NCBI GenBank assembly: GCA_943842625.1
Contig: CALTCK010000009.1
Span: 62,001-126,000, forward strand
Direction of reading: 5' to 3'
Source of the DNA: an uncultured Flavobacteriaceae bacterium
GTDB taxonomy: Bacteria; Bacteroidota; Bacteroidia; Flavobacteriales; Flavobacteriaceae
Length of the DNA stretch: 64,000 nt
A model generated the notes under the pieces. That model saw only the letters and a list, made by a program, of their open reading frames with translations, was not told the origin of the DNA and ran no database searches. The translations under genes and the position numbers were made by a program. Positions 46,516-55,222 of this stretch are shown piece by piece; position 1 is the first letter of the stretch, and the number at the start of each line of letters is the position of its first letter.

Positions 46516-47601
46516 ATGAGTAGGCCTATTTATATAAAAGCTCCTGCAAGAATTTGTTTGTTTGGAGATCATCAAGATTATTTAGGTTTACCGGTTATTG
46601 CTTGTTCTATAGCCCGTTTTATTAATTTAAAAGCAGTAGCAAATAAGCATCAAAAATTATATATAAAGCTTCCAAACATTAATTCTGAAAGGATTATTAA
46701 AGTCTCCGAAAAGTTCGAAGATCTTGAAAAAGGAGATCATTTTGCAGCTGCGTTAAGGGTCGTTAGAAGACATGGAGTCCATATAGATAGCGGTTATGAC
46801 ATTCAAATAAGTAGTGACATTCCTATTAATGCAGGAGTTTCTAGTTCGTCAGCCTTAGTGGTTGTTTGGATTCATTTTTTATTAAAAGCGTTTGGCACAA
46901 AAAAACAGCTGCAACCTGAGTTTATTGCTCAATTAGCCTACGAAGCAGAAGTTTTAGAACATAGTTCGCCAGGAGGTAAGATGGACCAATATACCATTGG
47001 TATTGGTCATGTTATTTTCTTAAAAACGGGTGCTGATTTTAAATACGAAATAATAGGAAAAACTCTTGATGGTTTGGTATTAGGTGAATCTGGAATTGGC
47101 AAAGATACTTTAGGAGTATTGGAAAATATCAAAGGTAATGCTTTAAAGGCGATAGATATTGTAAAAAAAATTGACTCCGCTTTTAATATAGAAAAAGCGA
47201 CTTTAAAAGACTTTGAAACCCATCAATCTTCACTATCAGATGACTTAGTTCCTTATTTTTATGCAGCAATACAAAATCATATAATTACTCAGAAAGCTTT
47301 AATTGAATTAAAAAAAACTACTTTGAATTATTCGCTTATAGGAGATTTAATGAGTCAACATCATCAGGTTTTAAAAAACAATTTAAAAATTACGATTCCT
47401 AGAATAGATGCAATGATTGATGCGGCATTAAATGCAGGAGCCTATGGTGCGAAAATTATTGGTTCTGGCGGCGGCGGGTGCATTTTAGCCCTTGCTCCTG
47501 TCCATTTACAAATAAAAATTAGTAAAGCGATCAAGAATGCTGAAGCAAAAGATGCCTATTCGGTAAAAGTAGCTTCCGGAACAAAAATTTTGAATGGATA
47601 A
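46516..47601 (+). CDS. GHMP-family sugar kinase
   Basis: I chose the ATG at 46516, 4 bases after the GH109 stop, because it opens the family N-terminus PIYIKAPARICLFGDHQDYLGLPVIA; an upstream in-frame ATG would overlap GH109. The 361-residue protein has the GHMP ATP-binding loop PINAGVSSSSALVVVW and the C-terminal glycine motif KIIGSGGGGCILAL. The galactokinase-type DH/DY residues near the start suggest an anomeric sugar kinase. Position between a GalNAc-releasing enzyme and a nucleotidyltransferase suggests it makes a sugar 1-phosphate, perhaps GalNAc-1-P; that is inference. The next gene overlaps by 8 bases. Confidence 0.88.
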   Translation: MSRPIYIKAPARICLFGDHQDYLGLPVIACSIARFINLKAVANKHQKLYIKLPNINSERIIKVSEKFEDLEKGDHFAAALRVVRRHGVHIDSGYDIQISSDIPINAGVSSSSALVVVWIHFLLKAFGTKKQLQPEFIAQLAYEAEVLEHSSPGGKMDQYTIGIGHVIFLKTGADFKYEIIGKTLDGLVLGESGIGKDTLGVLENIKGNALKAIDIVKKIDSAFNIEKATLKDFETHQSSLSDDLVPYFYAAIQNHIITQKALIELKKTTLNYSLIGDLMSQHHQVLKNNLKITIPRIDAMIDAALNAGAYGAKIIGSGGGGCILALAPVHLQIKISKAIKNAEAKDAYSVKVASGTKILNG

Positions 47602-48466
47602 AAACATAATCATACTTGCAGGTGGTGCTTCCTCTAGAATGAAAAATTCCATGTTTTCAAAAAATCTTTCGGAAGAAGAATTAAAAAATGCCAATACCAG
47701 AAGTAAAGCATTATTGGAATTTGGAAATACTAAACGACCTATTTTAGATTTTTTGTTACTAAACGCCGAAAAAGCAGGTTATAAAAAAGTAGTTATTGTG
47801 ATTGGCGAGCAAGGAGCATTATTTAAAGAATATTATGGTAACCAACTAAAAGATAATAGTTTTAGAAGCCTGTCAATATCCTATGCGATCCAGTATATTC
47901 CTGTAGGAAGAGACAAACCCATGGGTACTGCTGATGCACTGTTTCAGGCACTAGAACAATATCCTATTTTAAAAACTGCATCCTTTACTGTTTGTAATAG
48001 TGATAATCTATATTCTATTAAAGCATTACAAGCATTATTAATCTGTAAAGATTCAAACGCTTTTATTAATTATGATCGTGATGCGTTGCAATTTCCGATG
48101 TTAAAAATAAAACGTTTTGCATTGACCTTAGTCGATGAAAATTTTCATTTGGAAACTATTGTTGAAAAGCCCTCAAAGAACCAGGTGAGTAATTATAAAG
48201 ATGCAAAAGGTAAATATAGAGTCAGCATGAATGTATTTAAATTTACGGGGACCGAAATTTATTCTTTTTTAAAAAATTGCCCCATAGATCCTAAACGAAA
48301 CGAAAAAGAACTTCCCACAGCTATCCTAAATATGATTCGTGAGTCCAATAATTATATAAAAGGAATCTCTTTTGCAGAACATGTGCCCGATTTAACTTCA
48401 AAAAAGGATATATCAATTATGAAGGCTTATTTAAAATTGGAGTATCCTACCCAATTTAATGATTAA
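47594..48466 (+). CDS. sugar-phosphate nucleotidyltransferase-like protein
   Basis: A 290-residue cytosolic protein with the GT-A-like nucleotidyltransferase fold. LAGGASSRM (residues 8-16) is the nucleotide-binding loop; PMGTADALFQAL and TVCNSDNLYSIKALQ (metal-binding Asp) follow, with ETIVEKPS further on. These are seen in UDP-sugar and GDP-sugar pyrophosphorylases and MobA-like enzymes. It overlaps the kinase gene by 8 bases, so the pair is tightly coupled. The nucleotide and sugar are not proven. Confidence 0.87.
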   Translation: MDKNIIILAGGASSRMKNSMFSKNLSEEELKNANTRSKALLEFGNTKRPILDFLLLNAEKAGYKKVVIVIGEQGALFKEYYGNQLKDNSFRSLSISYAIQYIPVGRDKPMGTADALFQALEQYPILKTASFTVCNSDNLYSIKALQALLICKDSNAFINYDRDALQFPMLKIKRFALTLVDENFHLETIVEKPSKNQVSNYKDAKGKYRVSMNVFKFTGTEIYSFLKNCPIDPKRNEKELPTAILNMIRESNNYIKGISFAEHVPDLTSKKDISIMKAYLKLEYPTQFND

Positions 48467-48573
48467 AGAGATATAGCTCTATAAATTTAGTATAAGAAAT
48501 AAAGAACATCAAAAGTTATAGTGATATTCTTAAGCAGAAATTAATTACCTTTATATAGATTAAAACTTATTTT

Positions 48574-50013
48574 ATGATAAAACAAATTTACTTTATATGC
48601 ACAATACTCATTATTGTACTAATTTTTTCATGCAAGTCTGAAAAAAAAGAAAATAGTAATTATAACACAAAATCATTTTCCTATCATGACGTTGTTCCAA
48701 CCGATTTTCCAAAATTAAATATTAAAGGGTTTAATTTTCCTGAGGATTCAATAACTATCAACAAATGGATTCGACAATCTAAACAAGATTTAATTTATTT
48801 ACACGGATGGGGTATCTGGACTGGATTGACCTCTTTTACAAATCAAAAAATACCAGGAGATAAGAGATCATTGAGAGTTTTTGAAACTTGGCTTACACCT
48901 GAAGAAATGATTGATGAAATTAAACAAAGTTCAGTTGATTACAAATCAAGTACACGCTCAAATAGAGCAAACCTAAAAAAACCTCATCAATTAACACATT
49001 TCAGTTCAACACTACAAACTGTAAATGATAGTATTCATGAATCGGTTGCATATAGTCCAGCTGCTTCAAAATTCGCTATTGATAATAAGGTTTTTATGGC
49101 TACCACTCTCTACGAATATGCAAAAAACAAAAAAGAAATTCCTTTTTTTCCAAATAATGCAATTACTATCAAACCGGTTTTTAAATTATTACAAACTTCT
49201 GGTGGTAAAAAATTGTTTAATATAGCGGCTTGGAATGGTACCACTGATAAACTGGTTGCTTTTCCAGAGCAAGATTGGGAATCATTTGTTACGATAGATA
49301 TCACAAGTAAAAGTAAAAAAACTGGTTCTACTTTTCATCTTGATGATTTTATTCATTACAAACTCAATGATGAAGATGCTCATTTTTTTAATAATGAATT
49401 CACAGAGAAAAAGGATAATAAATTTAACGCAAAAAATGGAGATATAGCAATCTTGGTTGGAATGCACGTAGGGACAAGAGAGATAACGAATTGGACCTGG
49501 CAAACTTTTTGGTGGGATTCTAATCCAAATAATCCACCTAGTCCAAGTTCAAAGATCATTGCAGATATAAGGCCAAAAGAATTAAAAGGAGCTGCAAGGA
49601 ATTACGCTATGTCCTTAGCATATTTTATGGTAAATCCTAATGAACCAAATGAAGGCAAAAATATTTATGGGAGTCCAAATTATTCTTTTAATCCTTACCT
49701 TGAAGCTGGTTTTGGACCTGGTGTTTTTAATGACTCTTTGAGTTTTGTTTCTGTTTCTTCGAAAGAAAAAATTCCTACCTTTGTTGGAGTAAGAACCAAT
49801 TGTATGAGTTGTCATAGGATGGCTTCTGTGAATCCAGAAACTATTTCTACAAGTAAAAGTTCAAAGACTCCTTATGTTGGAAATTCTTTTGTAAGTAGAA
49901 CAGATTCTTTATTCAAAGGGCAACTTTTATTAGACTTTGCATGGTCAATACATGGTAATATTGATACAAATGGCATAAAAAAATATCTCGAAAATTTTAA
50001 AAACAATAAATAA
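48574..50013 (+). CDS. lipoprotein with one c-type heme motif, unknown function
   Basis: A 479-residue protein with a lipoprotein signal (lipobox LIFSC, Cys20). No recognised catalytic domain in the first 400 residues, which contain many aromatic and charged residues (LHGWGIWTGL, WTWQTFWWDSN). Near the C-terminus is CMSCH (residues 410-414), a single CxxCH heme-c attachment motif in the context RTNCMSCHRMASVNP. It may therefore be a cytochrome c-like electron carrier or redox enzyme on the periplasmic face of a membrane. It is followed 13 bases later by a DUF1254/DUF1214 lipoprotein, likely its operon partner. I do not recognise the family. Confidence 0.75.
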   Translation: MIKQIYFICTILIIVLIFSCKSEKKENSNYNTKSFSYHDVVPTDFPKLNIKGFNFPEDSITINKWIRQSKQDLIYLHGWGIWTGLTSFTNQKIPGDKRSLRVFETWLTPEEMIDEIKQSSVDYKSSTRSNRANLKKPHQLTHFSSTLQTVNDSIHESVAYSPAASKFAIDNKVFMATTLYEYAKNKKEIPFFPNNAITIKPVFKLLQTSGGKKLFNIAAWNGTTDKLVAFPEQDWESFVTIDITSKSKKTGSTFHLDDFIHYKLNDEDAHFFNNEFTEKKDNKFNAKNGDIAILVGMHVGTREITNWTWQTFWWDSNPNNPPSPSSKIIADIRPKELKGAARNYAMSLAYFMVNPNEPNEGKNIYGSPNYSFNPYLEAGFGPGVFNDSLSFVSVSSKEKIPTFVGVRTNCMSCHRMASVNPETISTSKSSKTPYVGNSFVSRTDSLFKGQLLLDFAWSIHGNIDTNGIKKYLENFKNNK

Positions 50014-50026
50014 AATATAAATTATT

Positions 50027-51121
50027 ATGAAACACCTAATCCTAGCAATAACTATAACAATTCTTTTTGTAAGCTGCCAATCAAATAAAAAAGAAGAAGC
50101 AACAAAAACAGTGCAAGTTGCAACCACAGAAAAAACTTTTTTTAGTAAAGATGGAAGAGCCGTTACTCCAGAGACGTACCCTAGAGATGAAACATCGCGA
50201 CAATTACTAAAAAAGCAAGACTTAGTAGGGGTTAACGTTTTTATTCATTCCAACCAATTAACACCTACTGATGACCAGCCTATTGTCCGCATGAATAGAG
50301 ACACCTACTATTCTATGGCTTTTATTGATGTATCCAAAGGAGCAAGTATAACTATGCCTGAAATTCCAGAAGGAAAATATATGTCTATCCAGCCGGTAAC
50401 CGAAGATCATCGGATTCAAGCAATGAAATACGGTTCAGGCACCTTTGATTTGACTACGCACACTGGGACTCATTTATATGTAATAATTCGACTTGATGCT
50501 ACTTTTACTGAAGCAGAAGTAAAAAAAATTCAGGAGAAAATGAGTATTAATGCTAATTCAAGTAATCCATTTACAGCCAATTCTGTGAATGAAGAGTCTT
50601 TCACAACAGTAGAAAATGCATTAAAAGCTAAAATGCCGGAAGTTTTAAAGCGAGACGGATTCGTCAACGCTACAAAAGGTATGTTTACAGATCCTAATGA
50701 TTCATCCAATGAACTATTCACCCAGGAAAAGTACGAATTAGGTGCTGCTCTTGGTTGGGGTGGTGCGCAAATGATTGATAACATTTATGAAACATCAGGC
50801 AACTATTCGACAGATAATTGCTATGAATTGTCCTTTGAAGATCCAAAAAATCTTGCCTTCTGGTCTATCACCGTTTATGATAAAAAAGGTTTTATGTTTA
50901 ATGATCTTGCCAATTATAGTTCGAATACCGCACAGGCAAATGAAGATGGAACATATACCGTTAGTTTTGGTTGTGGTGCTGATTCCCCGAACAACCTAGA
51001 TATTAATAACCCATCGGGTGTGTTTAATATCGTTGTCCGCCATTACCAACCCTCAAAAAGAGTCATTAACGATGATTACCGAATAGTGCCCTTTATGAAG
51101 GAAGTGTCAAACGGAAAATAA
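50027..51121 (+). CDS. DUF1254/DUF1214 domain lipoprotein
   Basis: A 364-residue protein with a lipobox (FVSC, Cys17). The N-terminal half has the DUF1254 pattern (DDQPIVRMNRDTYYSMAFID, GKYMSIQPVTEDHRI), the C-terminal half the DUF1214 pattern (NLAFWSITVYDKKGFM, EDGTYTVSFGCGADSPNNL). The function of these paired domains is unknown; they are common in marine and soil bacteria. Co-transcribed with the heme-motif lipoprotein (13 bases). A strong terminator follows. Confidence 0.88.
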   Translation: MKHLILAITITILFVSCQSNKKEEATKTVQVATTEKTFFSKDGRAVTPETYPRDETSRQLLKKQDLVGVNVFIHSNQLTPTDDQPIVRMNRDTYYSMAFIDVSKGASITMPEIPEGKYMSIQPVTEDHRIQAMKYGSGTFDLTTHTGTHLYVIIRLDATFTEAEVKKIQEKMSINANSSNPFTANSVNEESFTTVENALKAKMPEVLKRDGFVNATKGMFTDPNDSSNELFTQEKYELGAALGWGGAQMIDNIYETSGNYSTDNCYELSFEDPKNLAFWSITVYDKKGFMFNDLANYSSNTAQANEDGTYTVSFGCGADSPNNLDINNPSGVFNIVVRHYQPSKRVINDDYRIVPFMKEVSNGK

Positions 51122-51173
51122 ATTTGCGGTAGATACCTAAATAAAATTTTAGTTTTAACGATTTATTAAATTA

Positions 51174-51210
51174 AAAAACAGCTCGGGTTATAACTCAAGC
51201 TGTTTTTGCT
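51174..51210 (+). terminator. Rho-independent terminator after the DUF1254/1214 gene
   Basis: AAAAACAGCT (51174-51183) and AGCTGTTTTT (51198-51207) form a 10-bp stem; inside the loop, GTTATAAC can pair further. A T tract is part of the right arm. It separates the lipoprotein pair from the iron-type operon. Confidence 0.75.
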
Positions 51211-51321
51211 TTTGGTAATAAAATTTTTACCGAAAACGTTCCGCCCAACATTACTAATAATTTATTTCTGAACAATGAAAAGTTCTCTGATAAAATTCAA
51301 TTTAAATTATTTTTAATTTTT

Positions 51322-51340
51322 ATTAAGATTAATTCTAAAT
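51322..51340 (+). promoter_or_regulatory. Fur-box-like 19-base imperfect palindrome
   Basis: ATTAAGATT, a central A, then ATTCTAAAT: 7 of 9 arm positions are complementary in a 9-1-9 palindrome, the geometry of a Fur operator. It ends 4 bases before the -33 TTTG of the DUF4856 promoter. In such AT-rich DNA this may be chance. Confidence 0.35.
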
Positions 51341-51344
51341 AAGT

Positions 51345-51375
51345 TTTGTATTTATATTATTCTATAATATATTTG
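51345..51375 (+). promoter_or_regulatory. complete promoter of the DUF4856/imelysin/HTTM/receptor operon
   Basis: TTTG (51345-51348), 19 bases, then TATATTTG (51368-51375): a full match to the Bacteroidota consensus, 39 bases before the TTG start of the DUF4856 gene. Confidence 0.65.
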
Positions 51376-51414
51376 CCCAGTATTTATAACAAGTCTAAAT
51401 AAAAATAGTTTAAA

Positions 51415-52623
51415 TTGAAAAAAATAATTACACTATTAATATTATCCGTAGCTTTTATATCTTGTTCTAGCGACGATGATAACACTGGTAACAACAACCA
51501 AAGTGTTGATGCTCCTGCCAACTACCAATTTACAAGAAATGGAAACAACACAGTAAGTTATTCCGGGCAAACACAACGTATAGCAATGGCTGAAGAGTTA
51601 ATTTCAGCACTTAAAGACCCAACACGCGATCAAGAAAGCTTAAATGCAATGTTTGCTCACGTAGAGGGCAATCAAGATTTTAGCGATCCAGATATGCTAG
51701 AATTAAATGCCTCTTCAAAAAATGTAAGAAGTAAGACAGCAGCATCAGCTGATTATTTCTCTTCAAATTCAACGGATGCTAATGCAATTAAATCAGATTT
51801 TGACAGCTGGATTTCCTTACAGGTTAGTGATGTATATCCTAATTGGGGTAATACTGCAGAGCCTGGAATTGCTGGAGGGTTACAAGAATTAGGAGGTGGA
51901 TCTATTCGATATGTTAACGAAAAAGGATTAGAATATAATCAAGCTTTTGCGAAGTCACTAACAGGTGCATTAATGACAGATCAGATATTAAATAATTACT
52001 TAAGTCCAGCTGTACTTGATGCAGGTGATAATGTAACCAAAAATGACAATGATATTTTAGCTGATGGTAAAGATTATACCACTATGGAGCATAAATGGGA
52101 CGAAGCTTTTGGATATCTGTACGGTCTTGAAGAAGATGAAACTGCACCAGAACTGGGTGTAGATAGTTTTTTAAATAAATACCTAGATAAAGTTGAAGGC
52201 GATTCGGATTTTGCTGGAATCGCAAACGATGTCTACGATGCTTTTAAACTAGGAAGAGCAGCTATTGTAGCTAAAAACTATACTGTTCGTGACGAGCAAG
52301 TAGAAATTTTAAGAGAAAAGATTTCAATGATAATTGGAATTAGAGCGGTTTATTATTTACAAGTTGGAAAAACAAATTTAGGAGTCGATAATGCAAGTGC
52401 GTTTCATGATTTATCGGAAGGCTTTGGTTTTGTTTATGGCTTACAGTTTACAAGAAATTCAATGACAGACGCACCGTATGTATCAAAATCTATGGTAGAT
52501 GGTTACATAGATACACTTATGACTGGAAACGGTTTTTGGGATGTAACTGCAGAAACGTTGGATCAAATGTCCGAAGATATTGCTGCTGAATTCGGATTTA
52601 CAGTTGACCAAGCAGCCAACTAA
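51415..52623 (+). CDS. DUF4856 lipoprotein
   Basis: A 402-residue lipoprotein (lipobox FISC, Cys17; TTG start), with a Ser/Asp/Asn-rich linker after the Cys as is usual for surface-exposed Bacteroidota lipoproteins. The mature part matches DUF4856: YQFTRNGNNTVSYSGQTQRIAMAEEL, LSPAVLDAGDN and MEHKWDEAFGYLYGL (conserved H-x-W-D-E-A-F-G-Y), with a late FHDLSEGFGFVYGLQFT. The H-x-W-D-E motif recalls imelysin-type metal sites. The following imelysin, HTTM and TonB-receptor genes suggest a part in iron uptake. A 12-bp stem-loop (52650-52681) follows it. Confidence 0.88.
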   Translation: MKKIITLLILSVAFISCSSDDDNTGNNNQSVDAPANYQFTRNGNNTVSYSGQTQRIAMAEELISALKDPTRDQESLNAMFAHVEGNQDFSDPDMLELNASSKNVRSKTAASADYFSSNSTDANAIKSDFDSWISLQVSDVYPNWGNTAEPGIAGGLQELGGGSIRYVNEKGLEYNQAFAKSLTGALMTDQILNNYLSPAVLDAGDNVTKNDNDILADGKDYTTMEHKWDEAFGYLYGLEEDETAPELGVDSFLNKYLDKVEGDSDFAGIANDVYDAFKLGRAAIVAKNYTVRDEQVEILREKISMIIGIRAVYYLQVGKTNLGVDNASAFHDLSEGFGFVYGLQFTRNSMTDAPYVSKSMVDGYIDTLMTGNGFWDVTAETLDQMSEDIAAEFGFTVDQAAN

Positions 52624-52649
52624 AATTGTTTAATGAATTAATCAAAAAG

Positions 52650-52681
52650 TAGTTGTCATATTAATTTTTATATGGCAACTA
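52650..52681 (+). repeat. stem-loop between the DUF4856 and imelysin genes
   Basis: TAGTTGTCATAT (52650-52661) pairs with ATATGGCAACTA (52670-52681), 12 bp including one G-U pair, across an 8-base loop. A T-rich stretch (CTTATTTTTG) follows, so it may act as an attenuator or partial terminator setting the ratio of the two products. The imelysin -7 box (52688-52695) directly follows. Confidence 0.55.
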
Positions 52682-52687
52682 CATTCT

Positions 52688-52695
52688 TATTTTTG
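52688..52695 (+). promoter_or_regulatory. -7 promoter box before the imelysin gene
   Basis: TATTTTTG matches TAnnTTTG, 20 bases before the imelysin ATG and 6 bases after the stem-loop. It could support independent transcription of the downstream genes. Confidence 0.35.
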
Positions 52696-52715
52696 CAAAA
52701 AAAAATTAAAGTGCT

Positions 52716-53822
52716 ATGTTTAAAAAAATTATTTTATCATTAATATTTTCAATTGGATTCATGTTTGCCTGCTCGGAAGGTGATGATTTGGATAACAGTC
52801 AAAATGATAGTTTTGATAGAGGAAACTTGCAAACTAATTTAGCAGATAATATTATCATTCCTGCCTATCAAGACCTAAATCTAAAGCTTGAGCTATTGGT
52901 ATCTTCAAAAGATAATTTTATTTCAAATCCAAATCAAGAAAATTTAAATTCTTTAAGAGATTCTTGGTTAGAAGCCTATAGGGTATGGCAATCAGTTGAA
53001 ATGTTTAATATTGGTAAGGCGGAAGAGATTTTATACCATTACCAAATGAACATCTACCCCACTAATATTAATGATATTGAAAATAATATAACTTTAGGAA
53101 CTGCTAACTTATTACATCCTAATAATAATGATGCTGTTGGTTTTCCTGCCCTAGATTTTATGTTATACGGTCTAGCTAGTAGCGATGTAGAACTGATAAA
53201 CAAATATAATAATCAAGCCGATGGGCAGGATTACAAAAATTATATTTCTTTACTCATCAATCAAATGAAAAGTAATACCGAAACGGTATTAAATGACTGG
53301 TCTATTTCCTTTCGAGACGAATTTATTACTAGTACAGAGAATTCAGCATCAAGCGCAGTAAATAAATTTGTAAATGACTTCATTTATTATTTTGAAAAAG
53401 GACTAAGAGCAAATAAAATAGGAATCCCAGCAGGAAATTTTTCTTCAACCCCATTACCTCACACTGTAGAAGGATATTATATTAGAGAAACTTCAAAAGA
53501 CCTTACTCTAGAGGCCTTAAATGCTTTTCAAAATTTATTTAATGGAACGCATTATAATACTAATGATAGCGGAGTAGGTTTTAAAGATTATCTCAATTAT
53601 TTGGATAGGAATGACTTAGTCCACCTAATTAATAATCAATTAGATGAAGCTAGAGCTAAAATTTCTATTCTAGATGATAATTATTTTGACCAAATTAATA
53701 ACGACAACACAAAAATGACGCAAGCTTATGATGCATTACAAAAAGTGGTTGTATTAATCAAAATAGACATGCTTCAGGCATTCAATATTAGTGTTGATTA
53801 TGTAGATGCAGATGGAGATTAA
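52716..53822 (+). CDS. imelysin-family (M75) lipoprotein
   Basis: A 368-residue lipoprotein (lipobox FMFAC, Cys19). Imelysin features: an N-terminal helical half with NIIIPAYQDL and SLRDSWLEAYRVWQSVEMFNIG, and the GxHxxE-like region replaced by the GFPALDFMLYGLAS type (variant I-G-x-x-P-x-x-D-x-x-L-x-G-L). C-terminal SSTPLPHTVEGYYIRE and KVVVLIKIDMLQAFNISVDYVDADGD complete the fold. Family members bind iron or heme outside the cytoplasm. It fits between DUF4856 and HTTM in the same operon. Confidence 0.9.
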   Translation: MFKKIILSLIFSIGFMFACSEGDDLDNSQNDSFDRGNLQTNLADNIIIPAYQDLNLKLELLVSSKDNFISNPNQENLNSLRDSWLEAYRVWQSVEMFNIGKAEEILYHYQMNIYPTNINDIENNITLGTANLLHPNNNDAVGFPALDFMLYGLASSDVELINKYNNQADGQDYKNYISLLINQMKSNTETVLNDWSISFRDEFITSTENSASSAVNKFVNDFIYYFEKGLRANKIGIPAGNFSSTPLPHTVEGYYIRETSKDLTLEALNAFQNLFNGTHYNTNDSGVGFKDYLNYLDRNDLVHLINNQLDEARAKISILDDNYFDQINNDNTKMTQAYDALQKVVVLIKIDMLQAFNISVDYVDADGD

Positions 53823-53854
53823 TAAATAAAGATTGTATTTTAGCCAATCTTTTC

Positions 53855-55222
53855 ATGGCAAAAAACCTAAATACATATTTAAATAAAACTACAGATGTTT
53901 CTCCCCTAGTTATTTTTAGGATTGGATTTGGAATCATGATGTGTTACGGCATCATTCGTTTCTGGCTTAAAGGTTGGATTGAAACCATCTACATAGAACC
54001 TGATTTTCATTTTTCATATTTTGGTTTTGAATGGGTAAAGCCACTAGGTAATTTTACCTATATTTTATTTATTATTTGTGGTTTAGCTACAATTTTTATC
54101 GCCTTGGGTTTTAAATATCGGATTGCAATCATTACCTTTTTTTTAAGTTTTACTTACATAGAATTAATGGATAAGACGATTTATTTGAATCATTATTATT
54201 TCATAAGTATGATGAGCTTTCTAATGATTTTTTTACCCTTAAATGCTTCATTTTCTTTAGATTCTTATCTACAAAAAAAATCGTATAACTTAGTTCCAAA
54301 TTGGACTATCGATGTTATAAAAATCATGTTGACTATTGTATATTTGTATGCTGGGTTAGCAAAAATAAATTCTGATTGGTTGTTGAAAGCCATGCCACTA
54401 AAGATTTGGTTACCTTCTAAATATGATTTGCCATTAATAGGTGAAAATTTGATGCAGCAAGATTGGTTTCATCACGCAATGAGTTGGTCAGGAATGTTTT
54501 ACGATTTGTTAATTCCTTTTTTATTAATTTATAAAAGAACCAGAATTTTCGCTTTTATTTTAGTAGTATTTTTTCATGTGTTTACCAGAGTACTATTTCC
54601 CATCGGAATGTTTCCATATGTAATGATTATTTCAACTCTAATTTTCTTTGATTCAAATTTTCATAAAAAGATTATCTCAATTTTGAAAATGACAATTCAC
54701 CGTTTATTGAAGTTGAAAAATGAAATAGTAATTAATGAGGTATATCCATTATTTAACAGAAAAATTTCATTAACTATTGTATTTTTATTTTTGGGTGTCC
54801 AACTTTTATTTCCATTTAGATACCTAACTTATCCAGGAGAACTATTCTGGACAGAAGAAGGGTACCGATTTTCCTGGAGGGTCATGCTTATTGAAAAGAT
54901 GGGATATACTAACTTTAAGATAGTAGACGCAGAGACAAATAATTATTTTTATGTAGATAACCAAAATTTTTTAACTCCTCTACAAGAAAAACAAATGAGC
55001 TTTCAGCCAGATTTTATTTTAGAATATGCTCATTATTTAGGAGACCATTTTAAAAAACAGGGTCACAAAAACATTCAAGTATTTGCAGAGAGCTATGTAG
55101 CTCTAAATGGAAGATTAAGTCAGCCATTTATTGATAAAAGTATAGATTTATATAAAGAAAAAGAATCCTGGAAACATAAGAATTGGATTTTACCACTAAA
55201 CGATGAAATTAAAGGGCTTTAA
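53855..55222 (+). CDS. HTTM domain membrane protein (vitamin K-dependent gamma-carboxylase-like)
   Basis: A 455-residue membrane protein. SPLVIFRIGFGIMMCYGIIRF is the first helix and family start; LGNFTYILFIICGLATIFIALGFKYR, FISMMSFLMIFLPLNASFSLD and WTIDVIKIMLTIVYLYAGLAKINSDWL match the HTTM/VKGC domain, followed by two to three more helices and a soluble C-terminal region (about residues 325-455) with YRFSWRVMLIEKMGYTNF. Eukaryotic relatives carboxylate glutamates; the bacterial role is unproven. It overlaps the TonB-receptor gene by 20 bases, so the two are translationally coupled. Confidence 0.88.
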   Translation: MAKNLNTYLNKTTDVSPLVIFRIGFGIMMCYGIIRFWLKGWIETIYIEPDFHFSYFGFEWVKPLGNFTYILFIICGLATIFIALGFKYRIAIITFFLSFTYIELMDKTIYLNHYYFISMMSFLMIFLPLNASFSLDSYLQKKSYNLVPNWTIDVIKIMLTIVYLYAGLAKINSDWLLKAMPLKIWLPSKYDLPLIGENLMQQDWFHHAMSWSGMFYDLLIPFLLIYKRTRIFAFILVVFFHVFTRVLFPIGMFPYVMIISTLIFFDSNFHKKIISILKMTIHRLLKLKNEIVINEVYPLFNRKISLTIVFLFLGVQLLFPFRYLTYPGELFWTEEGYRFSWRVMLIEKMGYTNFKIVDAETNNYFYVDNQNFLTPLQEKQMSFQPDFILEYAHYLGDHFKKQGHKNIQVFAESYVALNGRLSQPFIDKSIDLYKEKESWKHKNWILPLNDEIKGL

